This document shows positions 8,636-16,999 of a stretch of 64,000 nt of DNA, piece after piece. Every line of letters begins with the position of its first letter. Positions within the stretch are counted from its first letter, which is position 1. The stretch lies in the IMG/VR virus record IMGVR_UViG_3300029787_000021, positions 1 to 64,000 of that record; one strand, written 5' to 3'. A model generated the notes under the pieces. It did no database searches, was not told the origin of the DNA, and saw only the letters and a list, made by a program, of their open reading frames with translations. The stretch comes from a virus. Both the position numbers and the translations under genes were made by a program.

Positions 8636-9754
8636 TTATGCTTCAGGTTCTTCACCTGGTTCTTCAAAATCTATTTCTTCTCCTCCTAAATCAGCTCCTA
8701 AATCAGCTCCTCCACCTTCTTCATCTCCTCCACCAAATTCATCACCACCTTCATCTCCGCCGCCGAACTCATCACCTCCACCAGCATCATCTCCTCCAGG
8801 AAAGTCTCCTCCTCCTCCGCCACCACCTCCGGTGTCGGTATCAGCAGGTTCTCCTGTTCCAGCTCCATCCATTGGACCTTCTTTATATAGTATAGATAAT
8901 TTATCTAATGCTTGTTGGTATTCACTAATTTTATCAATAAAGTATCTTTTACCCATTATTTCAGCTTGAAAAGATTTACCTGTCCATTTTAAAATATAAT
9001 CTTGTCCATTTTTTAAGTTTATTCTAAATGAACTTGGACGTGGTGAAATCCAATCAATAGTATCTACAAATTCTTTAAAATCTTCTGTTTGTAGTTTTAC
9101 TATAGCAGCTTGTAAGGTAGGGAATTTGCTAAGTATAGTATCTGTAGCATCTTCTAATACAGTTTCTTTTGGTGCGTCTGGATCTCCTGGTTGTTGTGGT
9201 TTAGGATCTTTAGCATTAACTTCAGCTAGCATATCAGGGTTAGGATATTTTTTCATTATACCTTCTAGTGCTACCTCCATAATACGTCTAGACTTCATCA
9301 TTGCATATTGATCAGGTCGCTCAGTTCTTAAATATCTCTGTAATTTTCTAAAATTAGTTTTTATTAACTCGAATAACTCTCTAGCTGCTTTATCTTTTCT
9401 TACATCAGCATTATTCATTAATTTTTTAATATCTAATATTATATCTGAATAGTCTTGATATAGATTTTCAAATGATGGTAGTTTAATTATTTTATGAGAA
9501 ATAGACCCTGTTGTTTTATTTTGACTGGTAAACTTAAAGTAAGTATCTCCATCGTTGGAAATAAAATCTTTATCCATATTTACTTTACCGTATCTGTCTT
9601 CTAATCCTTTTATAAATGATTTAGGATAATCTTTTAGTTTACGAGTATCAGGATCAGATTCAGGATCAATTGCATCTTCTTTTACTTCGTTTTGCTCAAT
9701 TAATACTTCTTGATATGCTTCGGCAATAATATCTTTTATATCTTTTATTTTCAT
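8636..9754 (-). CDS. Head-associated protein with Gly/Asp-rich tail and capsid-targeting-like N-terminus
   Basis: 372 residues. It starts MKIKDIKDIIAEAYQEVL. The IIAE-A segment closely resembles the T4 internal-protein targeting peptide MKTYQEFIAE-A. A helical core (residues about 60-290) is followed by a low-complexity, highly acidic tail of Gly, Asp and Glu (about 300-372). Such an acidic tail could mimic DNA or bind basic internal proteins. The tail's DNA explains a long plus-strand open frame here, which is not a gene. Confidence 0.72.
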   Translation of the reverse strand: MKIKDIKDIIAEAYQEVLIEQNEVKEDAIDPESDPDTRKLKDYPKSFIKGLEDRYGKVNMDKDFISNDGDTYFKFTSQNKTTGSISHKIIKLPSFENLYQDYSDIILDIKKLMNNADVRKDKAARELFELIKTNFRKLQRYLRTERPDQYAMMKSRRIMEVALEGIMKKYPNPDMLAEVNAKDPKPQQPGDPDAPKETVLEDATDTILSKFPTLQAAIVKLQTEDFKEFVDTIDWISPRPSSFRINLKNGQDYILKWTGKSFQAEIMGKRYFIDKISEYQQALDKLSILYKEGPMDGAGTGEPADTDTGGGGGGGGDFPGGDDAGGGDEFGGGDEGGDEFGGGDEEGGGADLGADLGGEEIDFEEPGEEPEA

Positions 9755-9755
9755 A

Positions 9756-12341
9756 TTATTTTTTTCTTCTTTTATGTCCGTGGTTAGATGAAGTAATAAC
9801 TTTTAATTCATTCAAAGGAATATTTTTTACTCGCTTACTACCTTCCTTGAAAAATACATCATAATGAGTAACTGTTCCGTCTTCTAATAAAGTATGTTGA
9901 CCTTCTAAACAAAGTCCATGTCCATATTTTTCATGTAGTACATGGTTAGCACAATCGTGTTCTATTTCTTTATCGTAATCTTTTTTTTCTTTTTCAATAT
10001 CTTTTTTTTCTTCTTTTAGATTCAATTTGTAGTGATCAGCGATTGCTTCGATTACCTCTTCTGCTTCATATTGTGTTGAGAATCCTGATTCGTTTGCTCT
10101 ATCATCTATAATACGGGTAATCATATCCAAATCACCTCTACCTTCTTTAACTAGCTTATCAATATATTTAGCTTGACCAGCATGTCCTTTAGAAGACTTT
10201 TTTAAAGATTTACTCATATCTTTTAATTTTTTCTTTTCTCCTTTATCAAGATCAGCTTCATCTAATTCATCTTCTTCTTCATCATAATATTTTTCGATAC
10301 CGTCAATCATAGATTCTAAAGTAGTATCGTATCTATTATAACTTGATCCCATATTAAATACACCATAAGAATCTCCTTTACTTAAGTAGCTTGGAAATTC
10401 TTGTTTTATTATCTCTCTAGCTTGGTCTCCTAAATCATTTACTCTACCTAATATATCTCTTAATTCATCTAAAGCATCTTCTTTGTCTACAGATAATTCA
10501 TCTAACTTTTGATTTTTACCTATATTTGCTACTTTATCTTGTAATGTTTTTTCTAAGTACTTCTTTTGTTTTGTAAGTTTTTTTAATTGTCCTATTAAAC
10601 TTTTATCTCCAGCATTATACTTTTTACCTAACTCTTTCATGTTATCAATTAAAACGTCATAAGCTTTTTGTATTCTAGCAACAGATTCTTCGTTAGTTTT
10701 TTTAGGTTTAACTATTTTAGTATATGCCATTGTCATTGGTGACTCATTCATATCGTACTGATCTATTTGTTTTTTTATTTTGTAAATCTTTTCATCTATA
10801 TCATTAAGTATACTTCCATAGTCATCTGCAATAGGACCTCCTTCTGGTTCTGCTTCTTGTTCCATGTTTCTAAGTATGTCTTCTCTTTCTTCTTCTAAAT
10901 CTTTAAGTCTTATTCTTAAGTCCATAGCTTCTTCTTGATCAATTCCACGAGGATCAAAATCCTCATCTATATCACTTACCGAAGAATCAACTACTTCAAT
11001 ACCGTGAGCTTGTAAATCATTAACTGCATCGTACATAAATGAATCTGCTTGTCCAGTTATAATATCATCAGATCTAAACGTAAAATAGAAAATAACATTA
11101 CCTGCTCCGTCTTTATCAACAATATCCATTTTAACAGAATTACCATCTATATTTCCATCTAAGATGTGTAAAGCTGAGTTATATTCTCTTCTTGGTACTT
11201 TAATGTAATGATGATCATCTCCTTTTCCTTCATCTAAAGGTTGATCATCATCTAAATAAGCTTTTATTAATTGTCTTATAAAGATCTGTCTTTCACCTTT
11301 ATCCCCTGCAAAATCAGCATGAACGAAATCTTCTAAATCATATGCATTTTCTACTTCAGCGAATTTATCAATCATACCTTGAAGTTCTGCTTTATTATCG
11401 AAGTAACCTTCAGCATATTGTACTATCCATACATCAAATGCTGCTTTTTGGCCTGAGTTAAGTTTGCTAAAATCCATGCTATTGAGGTCATCATTAGCAT
11501 CGTAACTTTCTCTTTCATTTAAATCTCCTGCGCTAGGAAACATATATCCATAATTAGCACCAAAGAACTCATTGAAATCATCCATCCCTCTTTCATTGCC
11601 TTCTTCAGTTCCGTCCCATTTACCATCTTGATCCCAATCTTTATGGGTTCTGAAGTATTCAGATACTATTCTATCTGATATCATACTAACTCCTGTATTA
11701 GGATTTCTATAATGGTCTTGAATTAGTTTAGCTACTGATTCTTCTTGTGTAGATTCTGTTATTTCATTTAAAGATCTAAAATGTTTTTGTAGTTCATTTG
11801 CTATAACATCTACATTTACTAAAGGCTTACCAGAAGGCATAACTCCTACATCTGCTATTTCCTTATCAAAAGACATATCGTTTAAATGTAGTGTATCGTC
11901 TTCTATATAAAAAGAAAATTCTTCTTCTCCTTTTTCTCCTTTGAATACTGCTTTAATATCAAAACTATTAGGTCTAATACGAATACCCTTCATACTAGCT
12001 AATTCTTCTCCTACTGCTAATAAAGCTTTAGCTGTTGCTTTCCCTACTTCCATAGCAATTGCAGCGGTTTCGTTTTGACCAAATTGAACTCCTTTGTCTT
12101 GTTCGGTTAATTTTACGTTAATACCTTTTTTAGCTAATTTTTCTGCCTTAGACTCGTCGTCAGTTTGTACTACCCCCTCTTGTTCGTTAAGTTTTTTCTC
12201 TAAACCTTCTTTTAAAGTTCTAAGTTCTTGTATTTTTAATTGAGTATTTTTTTTCGTTTGGTTTTTGTACCCGCCTGTTTTGATAGAATTCAATGCTTTT
12301 TCACAGATACTCAACTTATTTTTTATTTCTTCGTAAGTCAT
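9756..12341 (-). CDS. Large acidic head-associated protein with EF-hand-like loop
   Basis: 861 residues, rich in Asp, Glu and Lys, with coiled-coil stretches at the N-terminus (residues about 1-55) and near 550-620. Around residues 234-245 it reads DWDQDGKWDGTE, which fits the EF-hand loop (Asp at 1, 3, 5 and 9, Gly at 6, Glu at 12). No enzyme motif was recognised. A TATTTATA box lies 39 bases upstream of the start. It is probably a structural or internal head protein; multiple LxE sites could be protease targets. Confidence 0.72.
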   Translation of the reverse strand: MTYEEIKNKLSICEKALNSIKTGGYKNQTKKNTQLKIQELRTLKEGLEKKLNEQEGVVQTDDESKAEKLAKKGINVKLTEQDKGVQFGQNETAAIAMEVGKATAKALLAVGEELASMKGIRIRPNSFDIKAVFKGEKGEEEFSFYIEDDTLHLNDMSFDKEIADVGVMPSGKPLVNVDVIANELQKHFRSLNEITESTQEESVAKLIQDHYRNPNTGVSMISDRIVSEYFRTHKDWDQDGKWDGTEEGNERGMDDFNEFFGANYGYMFPSAGDLNERESYDANDDLNSMDFSKLNSGQKAAFDVWIVQYAEGYFDNKAELQGMIDKFAEVENAYDLEDFVHADFAGDKGERQIFIRQLIKAYLDDDQPLDEGKGDDHHYIKVPRREYNSALHILDGNIDGNSVKMDIVDKDGAGNVIFYFTFRSDDIITGQADSFMYDAVNDLQAHGIEVVDSSVSDIDEDFDPRGIDQEEAMDLRIRLKDLEEEREDILRNMEQEAEPEGGPIADDYGSILNDIDEKIYKIKKQIDQYDMNESPMTMAYTKIVKPKKTNEESVARIQKAYDVLIDNMKELGKKYNAGDKSLIGQLKKLTKQKKYLEKTLQDKVANIGKNQKLDELSVDKEDALDELRDILGRVNDLGDQAREIIKQEFPSYLSKGDSYGVFNMGSSYNRYDTTLESMIDGIEKYYDEEEDELDEADLDKGEKKKLKDMSKSLKKSSKGHAGQAKYIDKLVKEGRGDLDMITRIIDDRANESGFSTQYEAEEVIEAIADHYKLNLKEEKKDIEKEKKDYDKEIEHDCANHVLHEKYGHGLCLEGQHTLLEDGTVTHYDVFFKEGSKRVKNIPLNELKVITSSNHGHKRRKK

Positions 12342-12380
12342 ATTTTTCTTTTTACAGGTGTACTATAAAATGTAGTTTTT

Positions 12381-12388
12381 TATAAATA
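12381..12388 (-). promoter_or_regulatory. Late box TATTTATA
   Basis: Sense strand TCTATTTATAAAAAA, 39 bases before the ATG of the 861-residue gene. Confidence 0.6.
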
Positions 12389-12409
12389 GATTGCATTTAT
12401 GTAATACTC

Positions 12410-12778
12410 CTATTTGTTTAATAGATCAACTGCTTGAGTTTCAAATATTAAACGTAGTATAATAGCACTTATTAGTGCAAATATAATCCATAATGCTTTG
12501 TTAACTCCATCTTTCCACCTATTTATCTCATCAATTTGACGTACTTTGTCTTGAAAATCAGGGTCATTTGCCTCTAATCTACGTCTAAAAGCTGAGTTTT
12601 GGTTGGTTTTTACAATAACTCCGTCTTCAGGATTAAGTAGAGTATACTTAAGCTCAGACATATCATCTTTTAACTCTCTTACATCGTCTACTAATGCTTT
12701 GAGTTCTCCATTCGGCATGTGCTTTTTGATATTAAGCAATTCTTTAAGAACGCTCTCTAATATTTGTTTCTGTGTCAT
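12410..12778 (-). CDS. Small coiled-coil protein with C-terminal membrane segment (XhlA-like)
   Basis: 122 residues. It starts MTQKQILESVLKELLN, has a helical or coiled-coil middle, and ends with one hydrophobic segment (ALWIIFALISAIILRLIF, residues about 95-113). The layout resembles XhlA/holin-associated phage membrane proteins. It has its own late box 22 bases upstream. A lysis or membrane-anchor role is an inference. The I-L-E near the start also fits the protease motif, but the rest argues for a membrane protein. Confidence 0.6.
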   Translation of the reverse strand: MTQKQILESVLKELLNIKKHMPNGELKALVDDVRELKDDMSELKYTLLNPEDGVIVKTNQNSAFRRRLEANDPDFQDKVRQIDEINRWKDGVNKALWIIFALISAIILRLIFETQAVDLLNK

Positions 12779-12800
12779 TGAAAAATATTTTATATAGGTA

Positions 12801-12808
12801 TATAAATA
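12801..12808 (-). promoter_or_regulatory. Late box TATTTATA
   Basis: Sense strand TATATTTATTTATATACC, 22 bases before the XhlA-like gene. Confidence 0.6.
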
Positions 12809-12820
12809 AATATACCTTTT

Positions 12821-13396
12821 TTACTTAAGATGATCTTTAACCCATCCTATGTATTCGTAAATAGCTTCTTTAAACTTTTTATCTACTTTTCCTTTATTTC
12901 CTTTCCAATCCTCAACTACTCCTTGTTCAGTAACAAACGTATCTATTGAATTAACCTGGTCTAGCATCCACTGTTCAAGATCTTTAACAAATGCAGACAT
13001 ATTACCTTTTACCATGCTTTGTTCGTATGCTTCATAAAGACCATGTTTTCTTAGCTCAGCTTCGTATTTTATAGTACAGTTATAACAAAAGCCATGTATT
13101 TTATACATTTTTTTAGATAACCTATATTTCATACTACCCCCACATTTAGGGCAAGCTAGAGGTATTTTAATTGCTTTTTTAGCAGCATCTAGTTTTGTAA
13201 TATTTTGCTTAAGACCATTTTTGATAGTCCAGGTTTTTCCATTACTTTCCCAAACGTCTCCTTCTTTATGTCTTTTATTATTTTTACGATAGCCAACTCC
13301 TAATTTAGTTTTAGATGTAAAATCTTTATTTACTAAATTTCTTGCTCTTTGTAAGTCTGCTTCTTTAAATTCTTTTTTTAATAGGGATTCATTCAT
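12821..13396 (-). CDS. Zinc-ribbon protein, unknown function
   Basis: 191 residues. A four-Cys zinc-binding site is visible: CPKCGGSM (residues about 84-91) and GFCYNCTIKY (about 103-112). The N-terminal third is basic with many Lys/Asn (YRKNNKRHKEGDVWESNGK). The C-terminal part is helical (AFVKDLEQWMLDQVN). It overlaps the HAD nucleotidase gene by 8 bases, so the two are likely co-translated. A nucleic-acid-binding role is possible. Confidence 0.72.
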   Translation of the reverse strand: MNESLLKKEFKEADLQRARNLVNKDFTSKTKLGVGYRKNNKRHKEGDVWESNGKTWTIKNGLKQNITKLDAAKKAIKIPLACPKCGGSMKYRLSKKMYKIHGFCYNCTIKYEAELRKHGLYEAYEQSMVKGNMSAFVKDLEQWMLDQVNSIDTFVTEQGVVEDWKGNKGKVDKKFKEAIYEYIGWVKDHLK

Positions 13397-13934
13397 AACC
13401 TAATTTTTTTAATTCATCTATAACAGGTGAGATATCTCCACCTTTACATCTTATAGCTATACCGTTACTATCATTCCATTCCTTAATATTAGATTTTTTA
13501 TCATCTATTAATATACTTGATGGATTAGCGTGTCTTTGCTTATCTTTTGAATATGCAAATATAACTTTTGGTTTAGGATTAAGATTATTTTTTACCCATA
13601 AGTTTTTACCTAATCTAGAGGTATCATTTCTTGAAGGTGAAGTAAGAAGATGCGGTCTATAAGGTTTAATAAAATCCCATAATGCTTGACCTCCAGGCAT
13701 CCAATCCATTCCTACCCAAAATTTTACTCCTATTTTTACATCTATAAGTTCCCAAAAAGCAGGAGTACTATACTTTTTTTCATATTCCTGAGGATTCATT
13801 CCAGTAAAGTGTTCAAACCTACCTTCAAAATTAGTTAATACACCATCCATATCACAGTAAATCTGGTATGGTGGAACTTCTTTCTGTTCCGGTAGTGGGT
13901 ATGTTTCCAATATGTTAGTCAGCTTTATATTCAT
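13389..13934 (-). CDS. HAD-family 5'-nucleotidase-like protein with capsid-targeting-like N-terminus
   Basis: 181 residues. HAD motif I is YCDMDGVLTNFEGRF (nucleophile Asp plus acid/base Asp two residues on). Motif II is in LLTSPSRND. The late motif is ILIDDKKSNIKEW (metal-binding Asp pair). This fits deoxyribonucleotidase-like enzymes that remove phosphate from nucleoside monophosphates. The protein starts MNIKLTNILETYPLPEQ, so a cut after I-L-E would leave the whole catalytic domain intact. It overlaps both neighbours. Enzyme class is fairly sure; packaging in the head is inferred. Confidence 0.82.
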   Translation of the reverse strand: MNIKLTNILETYPLPEQKEVPPYQIYCDMDGVLTNFEGRFEHFTGMNPQEYEKKYSTPAFWELIDVKIGVKFWVGMDWMPGGQALWDFIKPYRPHLLTSPSRNDTSRLGKNLWVKNNLNPKPKVIFAYSKDKQRHANPSSILIDDKKSNIKEWNDSNGIAIRCKGGDISPVIDELKKLGYE

Positions 13935-15099
13935 TTTTTATTTTATCTTCCCAGTTTCTAAAAGTAATATTACCTAGTAGGTATGCTTCTTTTTCTATTT
14001 CTTTTAAAGCATCATCTTCGTTAGTATTAGTACCATAATGCTTTCCTAATCTACCTTGTAAATTTTGCATATGATGAATCATTTCGTGTGAAAATGATCT
14101 CATTATATCTTTAGGATGTCTATTCATTATAAAAAGTACTAATTCTTTTTTAGCAGGACTATAATATGCTGTTCTACCAAAAAAGTCTTGAGCTTCTGAG
14201 ATATCTTTCTTTATTTTTATTTCAGGCAAAGGAGTTATTTCCATGCCTTCGTCTATCATATATTCTAATAAGGAACTCATAAAAGGTTTAAAATCAAAAC
14301 TACTAATAGAGTTATTATTAGCTAATGAAATTCTTATATGGTTTTGATTAAAATCTATATCGTAATAATCAGTACTTATTACTCCTTGTAGTTTATTATA
14401 AAGATAACCTAATCTTTCTCTTTCTTTAGATGGAAGTTGTTTTACTGATCTATCTTCTAGCAGAGCTTCTAAAGTATTAAAAGCTATTTCGCTCATTTCT
14501 TCTTGTATAATAGAAGACTTTAAGGCATTAAGTATAGTTAATAATTCTTTTCTATCTAATTCTTTCGGAAAAAAGTCTCTTATATCATCTAAACTTCCTT
14601 TCAAAGCAATATTACGTAAATTAGTTGCTCTAACACTCTGAGTAGCAGGATTACTAACTGCTAATCCCTTAGCATTAGGTACGTTTTTAAATGTAGTAAC
14701 TCTTTTTAAATCAGGTAAATCTTCTTCTCCTCTTATACCTGTAATAGCATAAAATTCTTCTTGAGGATTCGCTTTAGCATAATCTTTAGCTGCAAACATT
14801 GGATTTTTTTGTCCATCTTCTACAACTACTCCTGGTAAGTATTTAGAATATATCTCCCATATTTGATGTGCTTCTTCTTTAGTAATCCCATTTCTTTCAC
14901 CACCACCAGCAAAAATAATAACTTTATCTATTGTAGGTTTATCTCCTTTATCTTGTTTAAGTACGCTTAAACCTTTTTCTTCATAATCATTAATATCATA
15001 TACCTGTCCATTATAAGAATTTGAAAGTAGCTTTTTTACTACTTCAAAATGACCTTTATGGGGTGGTTTAAATGCTCCTGGGTATAATGCTATTGCCAT
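13915..15099 (-). CDS. Nucleotidyltransferase fused to a zinc metallopeptidase-like domain
   Basis: 394 residues, two parts. Residues 1 to about 190 look like a cytidylyltransferase/NMN adenylyltransferase-type enzyme: LYPGAFKPPHKGHFEVV carries the GxFxPxHxGH nucleotide-binding motif, and AVSNPATQSVRATNLR resembles the ISSTxIR C-terminal motif. Residues about 290-394 contain SFSHEMIHHMQNLQGR, a HExxHH-type zinc-peptidase motif, with a downstream acidic segment (EIEKEAYLLGN) that could supply the third ligand. Between them, EEMSEIAFNTLEALLED contains possible prohead protease sites. It overlaps the nucleotidase gene, suggesting joint nucleotide or NAD metabolism. Confidence 0.8.
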   Translation of the reverse strand: MAIALYPGAFKPPHKGHFEVVKKLLSNSYNGQVYDINDYEEKGLSVLKQDKGDKPTIDKVIIFAGGGERNGITKEEAHQIWEIYSKYLPGVVVEDGQKNPMFAAKDYAKANPQEEFYAITGIRGEEDLPDLKRVTTFKNVPNAKGLAVSNPATQSVRATNLRNIALKGSLDDIRDFFPKELDRKELLTILNALKSSIIQEEMSEIAFNTLEALLEDRSVKQLPSKERERLGYLYNKLQGVISTDYYDIDFNQNHIRISLANNNSISSFDFKPFMSSLLEYMIDEGMEITPLPEIKIKKDISEAQDFFGRTAYYSPAKKELVLFIMNRHPKDIMRSFSHEMIHHMQNLQGRLGKHYGTNTNEDDALKEIEKEAYLLGNITFRNWEDKIKNEYKAD

Positions 15100-15102
15100 T
15101 AA

Positions 15103-16035
15103 TTATAAAAAGTTTTGTATTTCTCTATCAATTTCTTCAGGAGATGAATGTTTAAGAAGTTCTTGAAACTGGGGTGAGTATAACATTGCTGCTATATTAT
15201 TTAATACTTCTTCATGAGTTGCATCTCTTTTATCTTTACCGTCTCTATATTTTTTTATAGCAAGTTTTAATTTATCAGCTCCAGGTCCTACACCGTTAGC
15301 TTGAAATGCTTTTAAAAATACTTTTTTTGCTGCTTTATCTTCAGATCTATTATTTTTATCAAAATCTATCCCAGATACTGCTTGATCAAAAGCTTTTTGT
15401 TCTTCAGGTGTTATTTCAACAGGTTTAAAAAAACTTGATCCTCCTACTCCTTTACTTATATTATATTTTTCTAAATATTCTTTTATACCATCTACTCCTT
15501 TTGTAGCTGCTACATCGAACCCTTCAATCTCTTTTTTAAACTTACCGCTATAATCGTTTACAAATATGGATAAATTACCTTTAAGTAGTTTACTAAATTC
15601 TTCAATTTTTTGATATACATTTCTCCAAGTAGAAAATACAGCTGAACCTGGTATGTTTCTTTTCCTGCTAAAATTTTGGATATAAGAAACCATTGGATGA
15701 GTATACACCATAACCATATATGTATCGTATCCTTGTTCTATTAATTTTTTAAGGGTGTTAGTAAAACGAATTCCTGATGCTGTAGTATCCCAAACGAAAG
15801 ATTCTTTTTTGTCTATAGCAGCATTTACGTCTTTATCATTTTGTGCTGCTGCTGGACCTAATTTATTATACATTGGACTGTCAGGATCTTCAACATATTT
15901 ATCAGCATTGTATTGTTTTAGGCTATCTAAACTAAGCTGATTAAGGACATATGATTTTCCTACACCTGCTCCTCCAGCCATTACTACTGCTTTCGGTCTG
16001 CCATTTTGTTCTAGTATTATATTTAATAGTTTCAT
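15103..16035 (-). CDS. Zeta-toxin-like P-loop kinase with capsid-targeting-like N-terminus
   Basis: 310 residues from the ATG at 16035. This start is chosen over one 36 bases upstream because it gives MKLLNIILEQNGRPK, matching the shared tag, and begins one base after the preceding stop. Walker A is VVMAGGAGVGKSYVLN. Next come NADKYVEDPDS and ESFVWDTTAS, then an Arg-rich lid-like segment (FSRKRNIPGSAVFSTWRNV). This resembles zeta-toxin and related small-molecule or nucleotide-sugar kinases. The substrate cannot be told. A cut after I-L-E would leave the full kinase. Confidence 0.8.
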   Translation of the reverse strand: MKLLNIILEQNGRPKAVVMAGGAGVGKSYVLNQLSLDSLKQYNADKYVEDPDSPMYNKLGPAAAQNDKDVNAAIDKKESFVWDTTASGIRFTNTLKKLIEQGYDTYMVMVYTHPMVSYIQNFSRKRNIPGSAVFSTWRNVYQKIEEFSKLLKGNLSIFVNDYSGKFKKEIEGFDVAATKGVDGIKEYLEKYNISKGVGGSSFFKPVEITPEEQKAFDQAVSGIDFDKNNRSEDKAAKKVFLKAFQANGVGPGADKLKLAIKKYRDGKDKRDATHEEVLNNIAAMLYSPQFQELLKHSSPEEIDREIQNFL

Positions 16036-16036
16036 A

Positions 16037-16999
16037 TTAATTATTAATTCTACCTCCTCTACTTGAACCACTTGAGCTTCTACCAGAAGAAGATGATGAT
16101 GAACTTCCTCTACTAATATTACTAGAGCTTCTGCTAGAGCTATTATAAGAAGGCCTGGTGGTGTTTATATTAAGGTTATTATTTGAGTTAATATTAGGAG
16201 TTCTATTGTATATTCTTATATTATTATTAGGCACATTATTAGGATTAGTATAAACTCTAGGTTTAACGTTTAATCTTTCTCTTAGTCCGTTTACAATATT
16301 ATTAAGATTATTTTCAGGTACACTTCTTCTTGGATTATTATATCTTGTAATAATATTATTTTCAATGTTAGAATTTACTCTATTGTTAATATTATTAGAG
16401 CCTCTTCTACCATTTATAAAAGCTATATTAGTATTTTCTCTACTTGAATTCCAAATTGCATTATATCCTGGGTTATTGTATGGTCCGTTATACCAATTAT
16501 TCCAAGGTCTGTAAGGTCTAAACCAATTGTGTCTCCATGGATTGTGCCAACTACTATATCCCCAGTAGTAAGGATAATTAAATGCCCAATCGTACCAAAA
16601 ATCATACCTATTAAAATATACATCAAAAGAATTAAACGGCCTCCAATAACTATATCTAAAATTATTTGCATACCAATTGTAAGGCTGGTCCATAGCGTAT
16701 TGAGCGAAATTCCATCTAAAGGTATTATCAGTTCTAAGTTTCCATTTTAATTGTGAGTACGATAATGTGTCTATCTTTACATCTGCTGGTACTTGTAAAA
16801 CAACCTCTTCAGGTCCATATATTGGATCGTAGTTTAAAGTACTAAGTCTATAGGTACTACAACTACATAAAAATAATAGAAGTAATCCCATAAGTAAGCC
16901 TTTAGTCCAAGATAACCAAGCTGCTTGATAAGAAGATATATTCCATTTTTCTAACATTCCGTAGAAAATACTTTTATGCCATTGTATAAATTTATTCAT
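16037..16999 (-). CDS. Phage lipoprotein, aromatic- and Asn/Ser-rich
   Basis: 320 residues. After a short cytoplasmic part, GLLMGLLLLFLCSCSTYRL is a lipoprotein signal peptide with lipobox Cys (residues about 34-48). The mature part has a Trp/Tyr/Asn-rich block (residues about 110-175), then an Asn-rich and a Ser/Arg/Gly-rich tail. This composition is common among Bacteroidetes outer-membrane lipoproteins. A role in envelope alteration or superinfection exclusion is possible but unproven. It overlaps the nuclease gene by 8 bases. Confidence 0.75.
   Translation of the reverse strand: MNKFIQWHKSIFYGMLEKWNISSYQAAWLSWTKGLLMGLLLLFLCSCSTYRLSTLNYDPIYGPEEVVLQVPADVKIDTLSYSQLKWKLRTDNTFRWNFAQYAMDQPYNWYANNFRYSYWRPFNSFDVYFNRYDFWYDWAFNYPYYWGYSSWHNPWRHNWFRPYRPWNNWYNGPYNNPGYNAIWNSSRENTNIAFINGRRGSNNINNRVNSNIENNIITRYNNPRRSVPENNLNNIVNGLRERLNVKPRVYTNPNNVPNNNIRIYNRTPNINSNNNLNINTTRPSYNSSSRSSSNISRGSSSSSSSGRSSSGSSRGGRINN

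Noticed and set aside
8638-8895. Plus-strand open frame rich in Leu and His
   Set aside because: It is the antisense of the Gly/Asp-rich tail of the minus-strand protein at 8636-9754; codon bias of that tail removes stops on the other strand.
16423-16750. Overlapping frames on both strands inside the lipoprotein gene
   Set aside because: The Trp/Tyr/Asn codons of the lipoprotein create open frames by chance; no start signals and no plausible protein.
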